From Collinsella sp. (GTDB lineage Bacteria > Actinomycetota > Coriobacteriia > Coriobacteriales > Coriobacteriaceae), in NCBI GenBank assembly GCA_031292915.1, contig JAUMSH010000076.1:1-64000 (forward strand): a stretch of DNA of 64,000 bases, given 5' to 3'. The first letter of the stretch is position 1. Each line of letters starts with the position of its first letter. Below are positions 6,999 to 15,332 of this stretch, piece after piece. The notes below the pieces were generated by a model, which was not told where the DNA came from, did no database searches, and saw nothing but the letters and a program-made list of their open reading frames with translations. The position numbers and the translations under genes were made by a program.

Positions 6999-8339
6999 AT
7001 GCTTACTACCAAGGAAGCAGCCGAACTGCTCGGCATCACTCCGCGCAGGGTGCAGGAGCTCATAAAAAACGGAGCACTTGATGCCCGCAAGGCTTCTGGT
7101 GTATGGCTCATCGACAAAGACAGCGTCGACACGCGACTCCGTTCCGTGACCAAAACGGGGGGACGTCCCCGCCGCGGCCACGGTAAGAGCGAGATCACAT
7201 TCACCCTCATGAATCGCACGCACGAAGTCGCCCAGCTGGTCTACAGCACATCGCGAAAAGACTTTACCCACATCGGTGCCGACATCGATCGTGCCCATGC
7301 CCCTATTGGAGTACTTGGCCCCAATAGTCCCGTGTCGCTCGACTCCTTCCGCATCTGGTGGCGCGGCCGCGGTATCCCGCTCGCACGCATTGGGCTAGCC
7401 TCCCTGCTTGCAGAAGCCGCAGTCGATGTTCCCGATGAACTCGTACAGCGAAATCTTGGCCTCTCCTTATCCGACCAGTATTGGATTAGGCCCCAAGGTT
7501 CCGGTCTCACCTGGGAGGATATCAACTTCTTCAATAACGCCTTTGATGACGTCTCGCTGTCCATTGCACCCTTTGCCCCAGAGGGAAAAGCGGCTGCCGC
7601 AAAGCCCGATAACACCTCGGACGGCAATCTTCAAAAGTACTGGACGTGCGAGGGCGAACGTCGAATTCTGCATAAGGCAGGAGCGCACCTGGACCAGGAA
7701 CCTTATAACGAGCTGGTGGCGACCGCGCTCCACCGTCGCATCCTAAACGCCTGCGATTATGTGCCTTACTCGCTCGAGGGCACGGGCACTTCCGCCCTGA
7801 GCACATGCGATGTCTTCTTAACTGATGAAGAAGAGTATGTCCCTGCGTTCTATGTAAACCAGCACGCAAACGCAGATGAACGGCTAACCGACTACGAGCG
7901 ATATGTAGCAAACTGCGAGGAGCTCGGGGTGACAGGCGTCAAGGATGCCCTTGACCGCATGATCGTATGTGACGACATCATTGCCAACTACGATCGTCAT
8001 TGGCGCAACTTCGGCCTCGTGCGAAACGTAAACACGCAAGCTTGCAGACCTGCCCCCATCTTCGATTCGGGCTCATCGCTCTGGTGCAACATATCACTAG
8101 AGGAGCTTAGGGCGGGAGAGCACAGTTTTACCAGCGCACAATTTCATTCAAGCCCCGCCAAACAAATGTTGCTCGTCGAGGACATGGGCTGGTTTGACGG
8201 CGACAAACTCGAAGGCTTCGTTGACGAGGCAATCGAGATTCTTTCCAGAAACGACGCGCTCACGGCAAGGCTGCCATATCTAAAAGAGGCGCTAACGTGG
8301 CGCCTCGAAAGAATGATCGACATCGCTGAATGGAGTTAG
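6999..8339 (+). CDS. HTH DNA-binding domain fused to a HipA-like kinase
   Basis: The 446-residue protein starts with an excisionase/MerR-like helix-turn-helix (MLTTKEAAELLGITPRRVQELIKNG, then a wing ending at about residue 50). The remainder resembles HipA-type Ser/Thr kinases: a catalytic-loop motif DRHWRNFG matching the DxxxxN pattern, then the metal-binding PIFDSGSSLW, both in the C-terminal third. Classical HipA toxins need a separate HipB DNA-binding antitoxin; here one chain carries both functions. I start at ATG 6999, preceded by GAAGGG; an upstream start at 6957 would run through the operator. No partner gene lies downstream on the same strand. Composition is AT-richer than neighbours. 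Substrate and toxicity are unknown. Confidence 0.7.
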   Translation: MLTTKEAAELLGITPRRVQELIKNGALDARKASGVWLIDKDSVDTRLRSVTKTGGRPRRGHGKSEITFTLMNRTHEVAQLVYSTSRKDFTHIGADIDRAHAPIGVLGPNSPVSLDSFRIWWRGRGIPLARIGLASLLAEAAVDVPDELVQRNLGLSLSDQYWIRPQGSGLTWEDINFFNNAFDDVSLSIAPFAPEGKAAAAKPDNTSDGNLQKYWTCEGERRILHKAGAHLDQEPYNELVATALHRRILNACDYVPYSLEGTGTSALSTCDVFLTDEEEYVPAFYVNQHANADERLTDYERYVANCEELGVTGVKDALDRMIVCDDIIANYDRHWRNFGLVRNVNTQACRPAPIFDSGSSLWCNISLEELRAGEHSFTSAQFHSSPAKQMLLVEDMGWFDGDKLEGFVDEAIEILSRNDALTARLPYLKEALTWRLERMIDIAEWS

Positions 8340-8366
8340 CGAGGCAGCATTGCCCCGCCCACTTCC

Positions 8367-9044
8367 CTACCTCCCGCGCAGGGCCTTGAGCTTGGCCAGG
8401 GCATCGGGGCTCAGGCGACTGCCCAGAGTCATCTTGATCTGCGGAGCTTCCTCTGCCTCGTGAACGTCGTTATCGATCTGTTTAATCTCGTCTACCAGCA
8501 TACGGCTCGAGATGCGCGTAACGCCCTTGCCCATGACGACGGCCTGGATCGTGCCGTCGCTCGATACCACGGAGCACGCGCGACCTTCCTCACGTGCCTC
8601 GATGCAGAGCTTCTGCACCACGGTATCGGCCGAAACACCCGTCGGCGAAAACTCAATGCGCACGCCGCGGGCCGGTAGGTTGGGGCGCTCGCTGGAGATA
8701 TTGCCCGCGCCGTCAAACACGATTACGGCCTCGTAACGGCCCTGGGCAAAGGCGGCGACGTCGTTGATGAGGGCGGTGCGCGCCATATCGTGAACGTCGC
8801 TGGAATACGGATCGTCGGAATGGTCGTACACGAGCTTTTCGTAGCGCGGCGTGCAATGGATCACGTTGTAACCGTCGACCACCAACAGCTCGGGCTTATT
8901 GGAGTGCACCGTCGAGACCGGATCGGCGATGGCCTGCGCAAACGCATTGCCGCCCACGCCATAGGTCGCGGCCGAAACAATCGGCTTGGCCGAGCCCTCG
9001 CCAAAGCGCTTGGCCTTGGACTTGGCGCGGTTCTTCTTGGACAT
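8367..9044 (-). CDS. yacP: NYN-domain RNase, YacP/Rae1-like
   Basis: The 225-residue protein has a basic, low-complexity N-terminus (about 35 residues) and then a PIN-like NYN nuclease domain starting LLVVDGYNVIH near residue 53, with further acidic positions in AVIVFDGAG and SVVSSDGTIQ. The Bacillus relative Rae1 (YacP) cleaves mRNA in the ribosomal A site. It starts 3 bp after the rlmB stop, with its Shine-Dalgarno GGGGAGGAG inside the last rlmB codons. The cysS-rlmB-yacP order matches that of Firmicutes, which supports the call. It converges on the HTH-HipA gene. Confidence 0.85.
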   Translation of the reverse strand: MSKKNRAKSKAKRFGEGSAKPIVSAATYGVGGNAFAQAIADPVSTVHSNKPELLVVDGYNVIHCTPRYEKLVYDHSDDPYSSDVHDMARTALINDVAAFAQGRYEAVIVFDGAGNISSERPNLPARGVRIEFSPTGVSADTVVQKLCIEAREEGRACSVVSSDGTIQAVVMGKGVTRISSRMLVDEIKQIDNDVHEAEEAPQIKMTLGSRLSPDALAKLKALRGR

Positions 9045-9047
9045 GCG

Positions 9048-9962
9048 CTACTCCTCCCCCATGAGCTCGCCGGCATTGCGGCGCAGCCACTCAAAGCACA
9101 GCGCAGTGGTCGCCTGGGCAACATTGAGGCTCTCGGTCATGCCGCGCTGGGGAAGCTTGGTCAAAAAGTCGCATTTCTCGAGCACCAGGCGCGAGATGCC
9201 GTCGCCCTCGGAACCCATGACAAGCGCCACGCGGCCCTCGAAGGGAGCATCCCAGCAACTGCCCTCGGCGTGCTCGGAGGCACCGCCCACCCAAAAGCCA
9301 GCGGCCTTGAGGTCATCGAGCGCACGGGCAATGTTGGGAACCTGCGCGATGGGCAGGTGCATGACGGCGCCGGCAGAAGTCTTATAGCTGCCGACGGTCA
9401 CACCGGCGGCGCGCTTGTTGGCGACGACGACGCCCGCCGCGCCCACGACCTCGGCGGAGCGCACGATCGCACCAAAGTTGCCATCGTCGGTCACATGGTC
9501 GAGCACGACGACAAGCGCAGGTCCGTCACCCGCGCGGTCGAGGATATCGGCAACATCGGCATAGGGGAAATTACCCACCTCGAGTGCAATGCCCTGGTGA
9601 GCGCCATGGCTCGACAGCGCGTCGAGCTGCGCGCGCTGCACATACTTAATGCGGACACCTGCGGCGTTGAGGTCGTCGACCAGGCGCGACAAGGCGGCAT
9701 CGCGCTCCCCGCCCTCGGCAATGAGCGCGCACTTGACGGGAAAGCCGGTACGCAGCGCCTCGGCGGCAGCACGGCGACCTTCGATAAACTCGCCCTTGGG
9801 AACCTGGACGTTATCGCGGCTACGCTCGCGCTGCGGGCGAGCAGCCTGTGAGCGCTCGCGCTGGCCCTTGGGAGCGGCAGCGCGGTCGTTGCGGCGAATC
9901 GGACGCGAGCCAGAAGCAGCCTGCTTGCCTCCACGCGGTGCACGCTTGCGATTGTCGGCCAT
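9048..9962 (-). CDS. rlmB: 23S rRNA 2'-O-methyltransferase, RlmB/TrmH (SpoU) family
   Basis: The 304-residue protein has a basic disordered N-terminus (about 50 residues), a substrate-binding domain beginning GEFIEGRRAAAEAL, and a SPOUT methyltransferase domain with DHVTDDGNFGAIVRSAE, LVMGSEGDGIS and the C-terminal motif ESLNVAQATTAL. It is predicted to methylate a guanosine ribose of 23S rRNA, as E. coli RlmB does at G2251. The ATG at 9962 follows AAGGAGG. It lies downstream of cysS and is translationally coupled to yacP. Exact rRNA position is inferred from the family. Confidence 0.9.
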   Translation of the reverse strand: MADNRKRAPRGGKQAASGSRPIRRNDRAAAPKGQRERSQAARPQRERSRDNVQVPKGEFIEGRRAAAEALRTGFPVKCALIAEGGERDAALSRLVDDLNAAGVRIKYVQRAQLDALSSHGAHQGIALEVGNFPYADVADILDRAGDGPALVVVLDHVTDDGNFGAIVRSAEVVGAAGVVVANKRAAGVTVGSYKTSAGAVMHLPIAQVPNIARALDDLKAAGFWVGGASEHAEGSCWDAPFEGRVALVMGSEGDGISRLVLEKCDFLTKLPQRGMTESLNVAQATTALCFEWLRRNAGELMGEE

Positions 9963-10105
9963 AGGACGGCCTCCTTAAATAGATAACGAACAAGAATCGA
10001 CCGTCCGAGCCACGGCACCTTGCCTTTCAATCGTCGGGCATGACCACCAGGTCTATGCCCTCCTCTTTCAAGGCAATCTGCCGCACCTCGAACGGTCGAC
10101 AAATA

Positions 10106-11572
10106 CTAGAGACTCTTAATACGAGTGCCCGCGGCAGTATCCTCGATCGTCAGGCCCAGGTCCTTGAGCTGGTCGCGGATGGCGTCGGCCAGACCCCAGT
10201 TCTTGGCGGCGCGGGCCTCGGCGCGGGCCTCGAGAATCTTGGCAGCGGCCTCGTCCACGTCGTCGCCCGTGTAGGCGACCAGGCCGGCGGCAACGCCTAG
10301 CAGACCCAGCGGCAGCTCGACCTTGGGCTCGGGGAGCTCAACGCCAAGCGTATCGAGCAGCTCGGCCAGCGTGTCGGCGGCGGCAAGCGCGGCGGCCTTG
10401 TCGGCAGCGTCGCCCGCCTGCTCCAGGTACTGGTTGCACTCGGTCACAAAGCCAAAGACGGCACCCATGGCACCAGCGGTGTTAAAGTCGTCGTCCATGC
10501 ACTCCTTAAAGGCGGCACGAGTCTCGGCGGCCTTGGCGGCAAACGCCTCGGCGGCAGCCGCATCGGCATCGGCCGTCGCATGGTTCGCGGCCCAGCGCAG
10601 GTTCTCGACCGTACCGGCGATACGCGTGAGCGAGTTCTCGGCACCCTCCAGGCGCTCCCAAGAAAAGTCGAGCGGCGAGCGATAGCTCGTCTGCAGCATC
10701 AGCAGACGCAGGGCGGCAGCGGAGTGCTGCTCGAGGACCTCGGCCAGCGTAAAGAAGTTTCCGAGCGACTTGGACATCTTCTCGCCGTCAACCAGCAGCA
10801 TACCCGTGTGCATCCAGGTGTTGGAGAAGCCCTGGTGCCAGGCGCAGGTGGCCTGGGCGCACTCGTTCTCGTGATGCGGGAAGGCCAGGTCGGAGCCGCC
10901 GCCGTGGATGTCGATCGGAGTGCCCAGGTAGCGATGCACCATGGCGGCGCACTCGGTGTGCCAACCGGGACGGCCCTCGCCCCAGGGGCTCGGCCAGCTG
11001 GGCTCGCCGGGCTTGGCGGCCTTCCACAGGGCAAAGTCGAGCGGGTCGTTCTTGTCCTCGTTCTCCTCGATGCGCGCACCCACCATCAGGTCGTCGATGT
11101 TGCGGCCCGAGACCTGACCATAGTTGGGATCGCTGCGCACGGCAAAGTACACATCGCCGTTATCGGCTGCGTAAGCGTGGCCCTGCTCGATAAGCGTCTT
11201 GATCATGGCGATCATGGGGCCGATCTCCTTGGTGGCGCGGGGGCGCACATCGGGATCGAGCACATTGGCGGCGCGCATGACGCCGATGAACTTGTCGGAG
11301 AACTCCGTCGCGACCTCGGCAGCCGTACGGCCCTGCTCGTTGGCGCGCTTGATGATCTTGTCGTCGACATCGGTGAGGTTCTGGGCGAACGTGACCTCGT
11401 AGCCGCTCGCGATGAGCCAGCGACGAATCACATCGAAGCTGATGAACGTGCGGGCATTGCCGATGTGGATGTTGTCGTAGACCGTGGGGCCGCACACGTA
11501 CATGCGGACCTTGCCGGACTCGATGGGCTGGAACTCTTCCTTTTTATGGGTAGCGCTGTTGTAGATACGCAT
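10106..11572 (-). CDS. cysS: Cysteinyl-tRNA synthetase
   Basis: This class I aminoacyl-tRNA synthetase charges tRNA-Cys. The 488-residue protein has the HIGH-type motif YDNIHIGNARTF near residue 35 and KMSKSLGN near 265. The zinc ligands expected for CysRS are plausible at C28, in GWHTECAAM and in FPHHENECAQ. The C-terminal anticodon-binding domain ends TAAGTRIKSL. It follows ispF by 3 bp, with Shine-Dalgarno AAGGAG overlapping the ispF stop, so it belongs to the disA-ispD-ispF-cysS run. The 143-bp gap to rlmB is where Bacillus carries mrnC; no intact mrnC is present. Confidence 0.97.
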   Translation of the reverse strand: MRIYNSATHKKEEFQPIESGKVRMYVCGPTVYDNIHIGNARTFISFDVIRRWLIASGYEVTFAQNLTDVDDKIIKRANEQGRTAAEVATEFSDKFIGVMRAANVLDPDVRPRATKEIGPMIAMIKTLIEQGHAYAADNGDVYFAVRSDPNYGQVSGRNIDDLMVGARIEENEDKNDPLDFALWKAAKPGEPSWPSPWGEGRPGWHTECAAMVHRYLGTPIDIHGGGSDLAFPHHENECAQATCAWHQGFSNTWMHTGMLLVDGEKMSKSLGNFFTLAEVLEQHSAAALRLLMLQTSYRSPLDFSWERLEGAENSLTRIAGTVENLRWAANHATADADAAAAEAFAAKAAETRAAFKECMDDDFNTAGAMGAVFGFVTECNQYLEQAGDAADKAAALAAADTLAELLDTLGVELPEPKVELPLGLLGVAAGLVAYTGDDVDEAAAKILEARAEARAAKNWGLADAIRDQLKDLGLTIEDTAAGTRIKSL

Positions 11573-11575
11573 TCG

Positions 11576-12070
11576 TTACTCCTTAACGGTTTTCTGTAGC
11601 AGGCAGACGGCCCAGGCGCCGATTCCCTCGCCTTGGCCTTCCCAACCGAGCTTTTCGGTCGTGGTGGCGGCGACGCCCACATTTTCGACGTCAACGCCCA
11701 GGGCATGGGCAAGGTTGGCGCGCATGGCATCGCGGTGCGGGGTGATCTTGGGTTGCTGACAGGCAATGGTGCAATCGGCATCGACAAACTCAAAGCCCAG
11801 CTCGCGCGCATAGTCCATCACGCGGGCGAGCAACACCATCGAATCAGCACCCTCGTAGGCAGGATCGGTGTCGGGGAATAGCTTGCCGATGTCTCCCCCG
11901 CGGCAGGCGCCCAGAATGGCGTCGGCCAAAGCGTGCGCGAGCACATCGGCATCCGAGTGGCCCAGCAGGCCGCGCTCGTAGGGAATGTCGACCCCGCCGA
12001 TGATACATCGACGCCCCTCCACCAAACGGTGGGCGTCGTAGCCGTGGCCAATGCGCAGGTTACTGAACAT
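11576..12070 (-). CDS. ispF: 2-C-methyl-D-erythritol 2,4-cyclodiphosphate synthase
   Basis: IspF catalyses the cyclising step of the MEP isoprenoid pathway, converting CDP-ME 2-phosphate to MEcPP. The 164-residue protein starts MFSNLRIGHGYDAHRL, whose Asp and His (D12, H14) are zinc ligands, and contains GHSDADVLAHALADA and the C-terminal TTTEKLGWEGQGEGI. The ATG at 12070 gives the family length; it overlaps the end of ispD by 11 bp, implying translational coupling. A longer in-frame start at 12103 would extend into ispD without homology. Confidence 0.96.
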   Translation of the reverse strand: MFSNLRIGHGYDAHRLVEGRRCIIGGVDIPYERGLLGHSDADVLAHALADAILGACRGGDIGKLFPDTDPAYEGADSMVLLARVMDYARELGFEFVDADCTIACQQPKITPHRDAMRANLAHALGVDVENVGVAATTTEKLGWEGQGEGIGAWAVCLLQKTVKE

Positions 12071-12788
12071 GGGGAAGGTCCTCTCCCTCGGCCATACGGC
12101 CAAGCAGAATCGCGGTTACGGGACGCAGGTCCTCGGGCACCGTCACCTTAAGGTTATCGCGCGGGCTCTGAACGCAGCGGACGCGCCCACCCATGCGCTC
12201 GACCAGCGAAGAATCGTCGGTCCCGATAAAGCCCTCGGTAATCGCCGCGGCATGGGCGCGCTTCATGGCGTCTACGCTAAAGATTTGCGGCGTCTGCGCG
12301 GCCCAATAGAGCTCGCGCGGCGGCGTCTCGACGATATTATCGCCGTCGACGATCTTGAGCGTGTCGATCGCAGGCTGGCCGCACACGACACCGTCGAGAG
12401 CACGGTCGCCCACGAGCACGTCGATAGCGTGGTCGATGGCCTCGGTGGTAATGAGCGGACGAGCGCCGTCGTGGATGGCGACATATTCGAAACCCGCCGG
12501 AACCGCATACACGCCGGCACGAGTGGAATCCTGACGGGTATCGCCGGCATCGGCAAAGCTGATGGGCGTGTCATAGTCAAACGGGTCGATGGCCAGGCGG
12601 CGCATCTCGGCACGGCGCTCGGCAGGACAAACCACGACGATGTGGCCGACCTTATCGCTACGATCGAACGCGCGGATGGACCAGCTCATGAGCGGACGGC
12701 CCGCCACGTTAACGAGCTGCTTGCCGCCGGGATTACCAAAGCGCTGGCCGCTGCCACCGGCAACGACCACGGCGCATACGGGCGCCAT
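12060..12788 (-). CDS. ispD: 2-C-methyl-D-erythritol 4-phosphate cytidylyltransferase
   Basis: IspD transfers CMP from CTP to MEP in the third step of the isoprenoid pathway. The 242-residue protein begins MAPVCAVVVAGGSGQRFG, the nucleotide-binding signature with G-rich loop, followed by GGKQLVNVAGRPLMSW. YVAIHDGARPLIT carries the conserved base contacts. Its ATG overlaps the disA stop by one base (TAATG), and its own end overlaps ispF. IspE of the same pathway is encoded separately at about 33 kb. Confidence 0.96.
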   Translation of the reverse strand: MAPVCAVVVAGGSGQRFGNPGGKQLVNVAGRPLMSWSIRAFDRSDKVGHIVVVCPAERRAEMRRLAIDPFDYDTPISFADAGDTRQDSTRAGVYAVPAGFEYVAIHDGARPLITTEAIDHAIDVLVGDRALDGVVCGQPAIDTLKIVDGDNIVETPPRELYWAAQTPQIFSVDAMKRAHAAAITEGFIGTDDSSLVERMGGRVRCVQSPRDNLKVTVPEDLRPVTAILLGRMAEGEDLPHVQ

Positions 12789-13855
12789 TATGCGTTCCCC
12801 TGTTTGGTGCCCTTCATGCGGTACAGCGAGTCCGCAAGAATGGCAGGGTTGTTGACGCCAAAGTCGCCCAGGCGCTCCGGATCCTCGCTGATGTCGTCCA
12901 TGAGCTCCTGCAGCGAGCCGTACTCGTCGACGATCTTCTCGGCCACGCCGTCGCGTACGACGGACACTCGCGAAAGCGTGCGCAGGCCCAGCGGCGTCAT
13001 GACGGAGTCCTCGTCCAGGTCGTCATAGCCCAGAACTGCCGCCACATGCTGCGGGTCGGACAGGTCCTTAGGCGTCATGCGAGCGAGCTCTGCACGAATC
13101 TTCTCGGCGTTTGCCTCGGAGGAATCGCTCGCGTAGTCGCGGATCATCAGGTCGTATTCGGTATCCATGCTGGAACCGGCGAGCTGCTCGAGCTGCATCT
13201 GCACGAGCTTGCCCTGGTTGCCCAGCTTGACGATGCAATCCTTAAGCTCGGTCTTTGCTTGCTGCATGATCTCGAAGCTCGAGAAAATACCGGTAATGTC
13301 GGCGAGCGTAACGTAGTCGTCGAGCTCGAGGGCCGTCAGGCGCAGCAGGGAGCGGTCGAGCGACTGACGAGTAGTCTGAAGCGTGGCGACGAGCTGGTTG
13401 ACCGAGCTCATGATGGTGGTGACGGGCTGGATCTCGTAGCTCTTGCCGTGAACGTACACGTTAACGACGGCACGACGGGCCGAGACTGAGATCACGATGG
13501 CATCGGTGAGCACCGACATGCGAGCGGCGGTGCGGTGACGCATGCCCGTCTCGCTCGTGGCAAGCGAGGGATCGGGATTGAGGTGGAAGTTGGCGCGCAG
13601 GATCTGGGTGAGGTCGCCGTCGATGACGATGGCACCGTCCATCTTGGAGAGCTCGAACAGACGGTTCGAGGTGAACGAAATGTTGAGCGGGAAGCCGTCG
13701 TTACCGGCAGCGAGCACGTTTTCGGTGTCGCCGACGCAGATAAGGGCGCCCAGGTGACCGGCGATGATCATGTCGAGGGCGGTGCGGATCGGCTGACCAG
13801 GTGCCGTCAGGCGGATGGCCTGTTCCATACGCTTTTGCAGCTCGTTCTTATCCAA
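12788..13855 (-). CDS. disA: Diadenylate cyclase / DNA integrity scanning protein DisA
   Basis: DisA makes cyclic di-AMP from two ATP and pauses at branched DNA. The 355-residue protein has the DAC domain with DGA (residues 73-75) and RHR (106-108) motifs, a helical spine in the middle, and a C-terminal HhH DNA-binding domain (about 290-350, PKDLSDPQHVAAVLGYDDLD). The start is a TTG at 13853-13855, the first in-frame start codon, preceded at good spacing by GGGAG; an upstream ATG is out of frame. It heads the disA-ispD-ispF-cysS run. In Bacillus, disA likewise lies just upstream of ispD and ispF. Confidence 0.95.
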   Translation of the reverse strand: MDKNELQKRMEQAIRLTAPGQPIRTALDMIIAGHLGALICVGDTENVLAAGNDGFPLNISFTSNRLFELSKMDGAIVIDGDLTQILRANFHLNPDPSLATSETGMRHRTAARMSVLTDAIVISVSARRAVVNVYVHGKSYEIQPVTTIMSSVNQLVATLQTTRQSLDRSLLRLTALELDDYVTLADITGIFSSFEIMQQAKTELKDCIVKLGNQGKLVQMQLEQLAGSSMDTEYDLMIRDYASDSSEANAEKIRAELARMTPKDLSDPQHVAAVLGYDDLDEDSVMTPLGLRTLSRVSVVRDGVAEKIVDEYGSLQELMDDISEDPERLGDFGVNNPAILADSLYRMKGTKQGNA

Positions 13856-14013
13856 GGCATCGCTCCCATCGTATACGCTCCATAAACGCTAAATAGTTTC
13901 TCACGGTTTGTCCCCGCGGCGCTTGCGAAATCCGATGCTTACAGAATGAGCGAACACAGCTGAGAGCCCAACCCAAATGGGCTGCTTATGTGGTAGCATC
14001 GGGATTCGCATAA

Positions 14014-14111
14014 ATGAGGGAGTAGTCGCGTGATCGGGTTCGCCTCCGGTGGCGCGGCAAGTCAACATACTGGCCGAAACGGTCTGGCTTGCCTTAATGA
14101 ACGAGACTCGT
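14014..14111 (+). promoter_or_regulatory. yybP-ykoY manganese riboswitch aptamer
   Basis: The leader of mntP contains the conserved GAGGGAGTAG at its 5' end, the internal AAGTCAACATAC segment, and a 3' AACGAGACTCGT. P1 can form between ATGAG (14015-14019) and CTCGT (14107-14111). These are the hallmarks of the yybP-ykoY class, which binds Mn2+ and commonly precedes mntP-type exporters. The 3' P1 strand overlaps the adjacent terminator, so the two are mutually exclusive and Mn2+ should turn expression on. Confidence 0.88.
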
Positions 14112-14148
14112 GGCTGTGCGCGCAACGCGTACGCCACGGGTCTTTTTT
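14109..14148 (+). terminator. Riboswitch-controlled terminator upstream of mntP
   Basis: CGTGGC-T-GTGCGCG pairs with CGCGTAC-GCCACG across a CAA loop, then GGTC and six T. Its first bases are the 3' strand of riboswitch P1, giving a transcriptional on/off expression platform 54 bp before the mntP start. Confidence 0.85.
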
Positions 14149-14201
14149 GTTACTCCCCCAAGAGGTACACGCGGGCCCGCCCGCAGAGAGGGAGCCAGAC
14201 T

Positions 14202-14780
14202 ATGGGACTCGCAGAGCTCGTGTTGCTCGCCGTTGGCCTTTCGATGGACGCCTTTGCCGTTTCCATCTGCAAAGGTCTCGGCATGAAAAAGATCAACCTT
14301 AAAGTCGCCGTGGTGCTCGGCCTGTTCTTTGGCGGCTTTCAGGCCGGCATGCCCGTAATCGGATGGGCGCTTGGCAGCCAGTTTATGGGCATCATCGGCC
14401 CCATCGACCACTGGATCGCCTTTATCCTGCTCGCCTTCATCGGCGGCAAAATGCTGTGGGAGGCCTTTACCGAGGACGAGGATGAAGGCGACGGCAAGGA
14501 TGCCGAAAAGATTGACCTGGTCGAGTACCTGATCCTCGCTATCGCCACCTCAATCGACGCCCTAGCCGTGGGCATCTCATTTGCCGCGCTCTCGGTCGAC
14601 ATCGTGCCCGCTGTATCGCTTATCGGCGTCACAACGTTTATCTTCTCCGTTGCCGGTGTGGCGATTGGCCACACCTTTGGTGCGCGCTACGAAAAGCCCG
14701 CCACCATCGTGGGCGGCGTCGTGCTCATCCTTATCGGCCTCAAGATTCTGCTGGAACACTTGGGTTTTTTGGCGCTGTAA
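14202..14780 (+). CDS. mntP: Manganese efflux pump MntP
   Basis: MntP exports excess Mn2+. The 192-residue protein starts MGLAELVLLAVGLSMDAFAVS and has six predicted membrane segments in two halves, each with the conserved acidic motif (SMDAFAVS near residue 15 and SIDALAVG near 115). An acidic loop, TEDEDEGDGKDAEK, separates the halves. I start at 14202, after GAGGGAG, because the in-frame sequence further upstream is the riboswitch and its terminator, not protein. Control by the preceding Mn2+ riboswitch strongly supports the substrate. Confidence 0.96.
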   Translation: MGLAELVLLAVGLSMDAFAVSICKGLGMKKINLKVAVVLGLFFGGFQAGMPVIGWALGSQFMGIIGPIDHWIAFILLAFIGGKMLWEAFTEDEDEGDGKDAEKIDLVEYLILAIATSIDALAVGISFAALSVDIVPAVSLIGVTTFIFSVAGVAIGHTFGARYEKPATIVGGVVLILIGLKILLEHLGFLAL

Positions 14781-14808
14781 AACACCCTTCAAAACTAAAC
14801 GTCCGGGC

Positions 14809-14842
14809 AAGGTCTCATGCAGAGTTTTGCATGAGGCCTTTT
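14809..14842 (+). terminator. Terminator after mntP
   Basis: AAGGTCTCATGC pairs with GCATGAGGCCTT (one G-U pair) across an eight-base loop, followed by TTTTC. The hairpin overlaps the first hip operator copy at 14818-14832. Confidence 0.75.
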
Positions 14843-14885
14843 CATGCAGACTTTTGCATGTCATACTGATATGCAAAAGTCTGCA
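14818..14885 (+). promoter_or_regulatory. hipBA operator array
   Basis: The 15-mer TGCAGACTTTTGCAT occurs at 14845-14859, as its exact reverse complement at 14871-14885, and with one mismatch (TGCAGAGTTTTGCAT) at 14818-14832. The pair 14845/14871 forms a perfect 15-bp-arm dyad with an 11-bp spacer ending 15 bp before hipB. This matches the autoregulatory operators bound by HipB-type antitoxins. Confidence 0.8.
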
Positions 14886-14900
14886 CGTTAGGAGATCGAC

Positions 14901-15332
14901 GTGGATACCCTTCCCATCACCACACCGCGCCAAGCTGGCATCTACGTGCGCCAGTCACGCGAGTCGCAGGGAATCACCCGTGCGACCCTCGCTAAAAAGG
15001 CCGGTGTTTCGGAGCGCCTGCTCGCATCGCTCGAGCTGGGCGACGCCACCGGCATTCGACTCGACAAGTTGCTGACCGTCTTTAACGCACTCGGCATAGG
15101 TCTCTTCGCGCAAAGCGATAACGACTCCATCACATCGCCCTCCGAACATCCGACGACGATAGTGAACCTCCCTATCGCGAACTCGAATACCCTGCCAAAG
15201 CCAAGCGTAGGCAGACAACCCACTCGACAAGGAACGCCATCTTCCTATGGTGCCTTGCTGGCCCAAATCGCAGCCGAGCAAGGCCTTTCCGGCACTTCAA
15301 ACCTCTCCTTTGGCTGCAAGGTTGTGAAATAA
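14901..15332 (+). CDS. hipB: HipB-type antitoxin, Xre-family HTH
   Basis: The 143-residue protein has an Xre-type helix-turn-helix (about residues 10-70: RESQGITRATLAKKAGVSERLLASLELGD) and a longer, low-complexity C-terminal tail (about 75-143) than typical HipB. It should neutralise the HipA kinase encoded immediately downstream and repress the operon through the upstream dyads. The start is a GTG at 14901 after TTAGGAG. The stop codon is followed without a gap by the hipA ATG, so translation is coupled. Confidence 0.85.
   Translation: MDTLPITTPRQAGIYVRQSRESQGITRATLAKKAGVSERLLASLELGDATGIRLDKLLTVFNALGIGLFAQSDNDSITSPSEHPTTIVNLPIANSNTLPKPSVGRQPTRQGTPSSYGALLAQIAAEQGLSGTSNLSFGCKVVK

Noticed and set aside
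10028..10102. Short peptide frame between cysS and rlmB
   Set aside because: No proper start codon or ribosome-binding site; recorded only as a possible relic in the findings.
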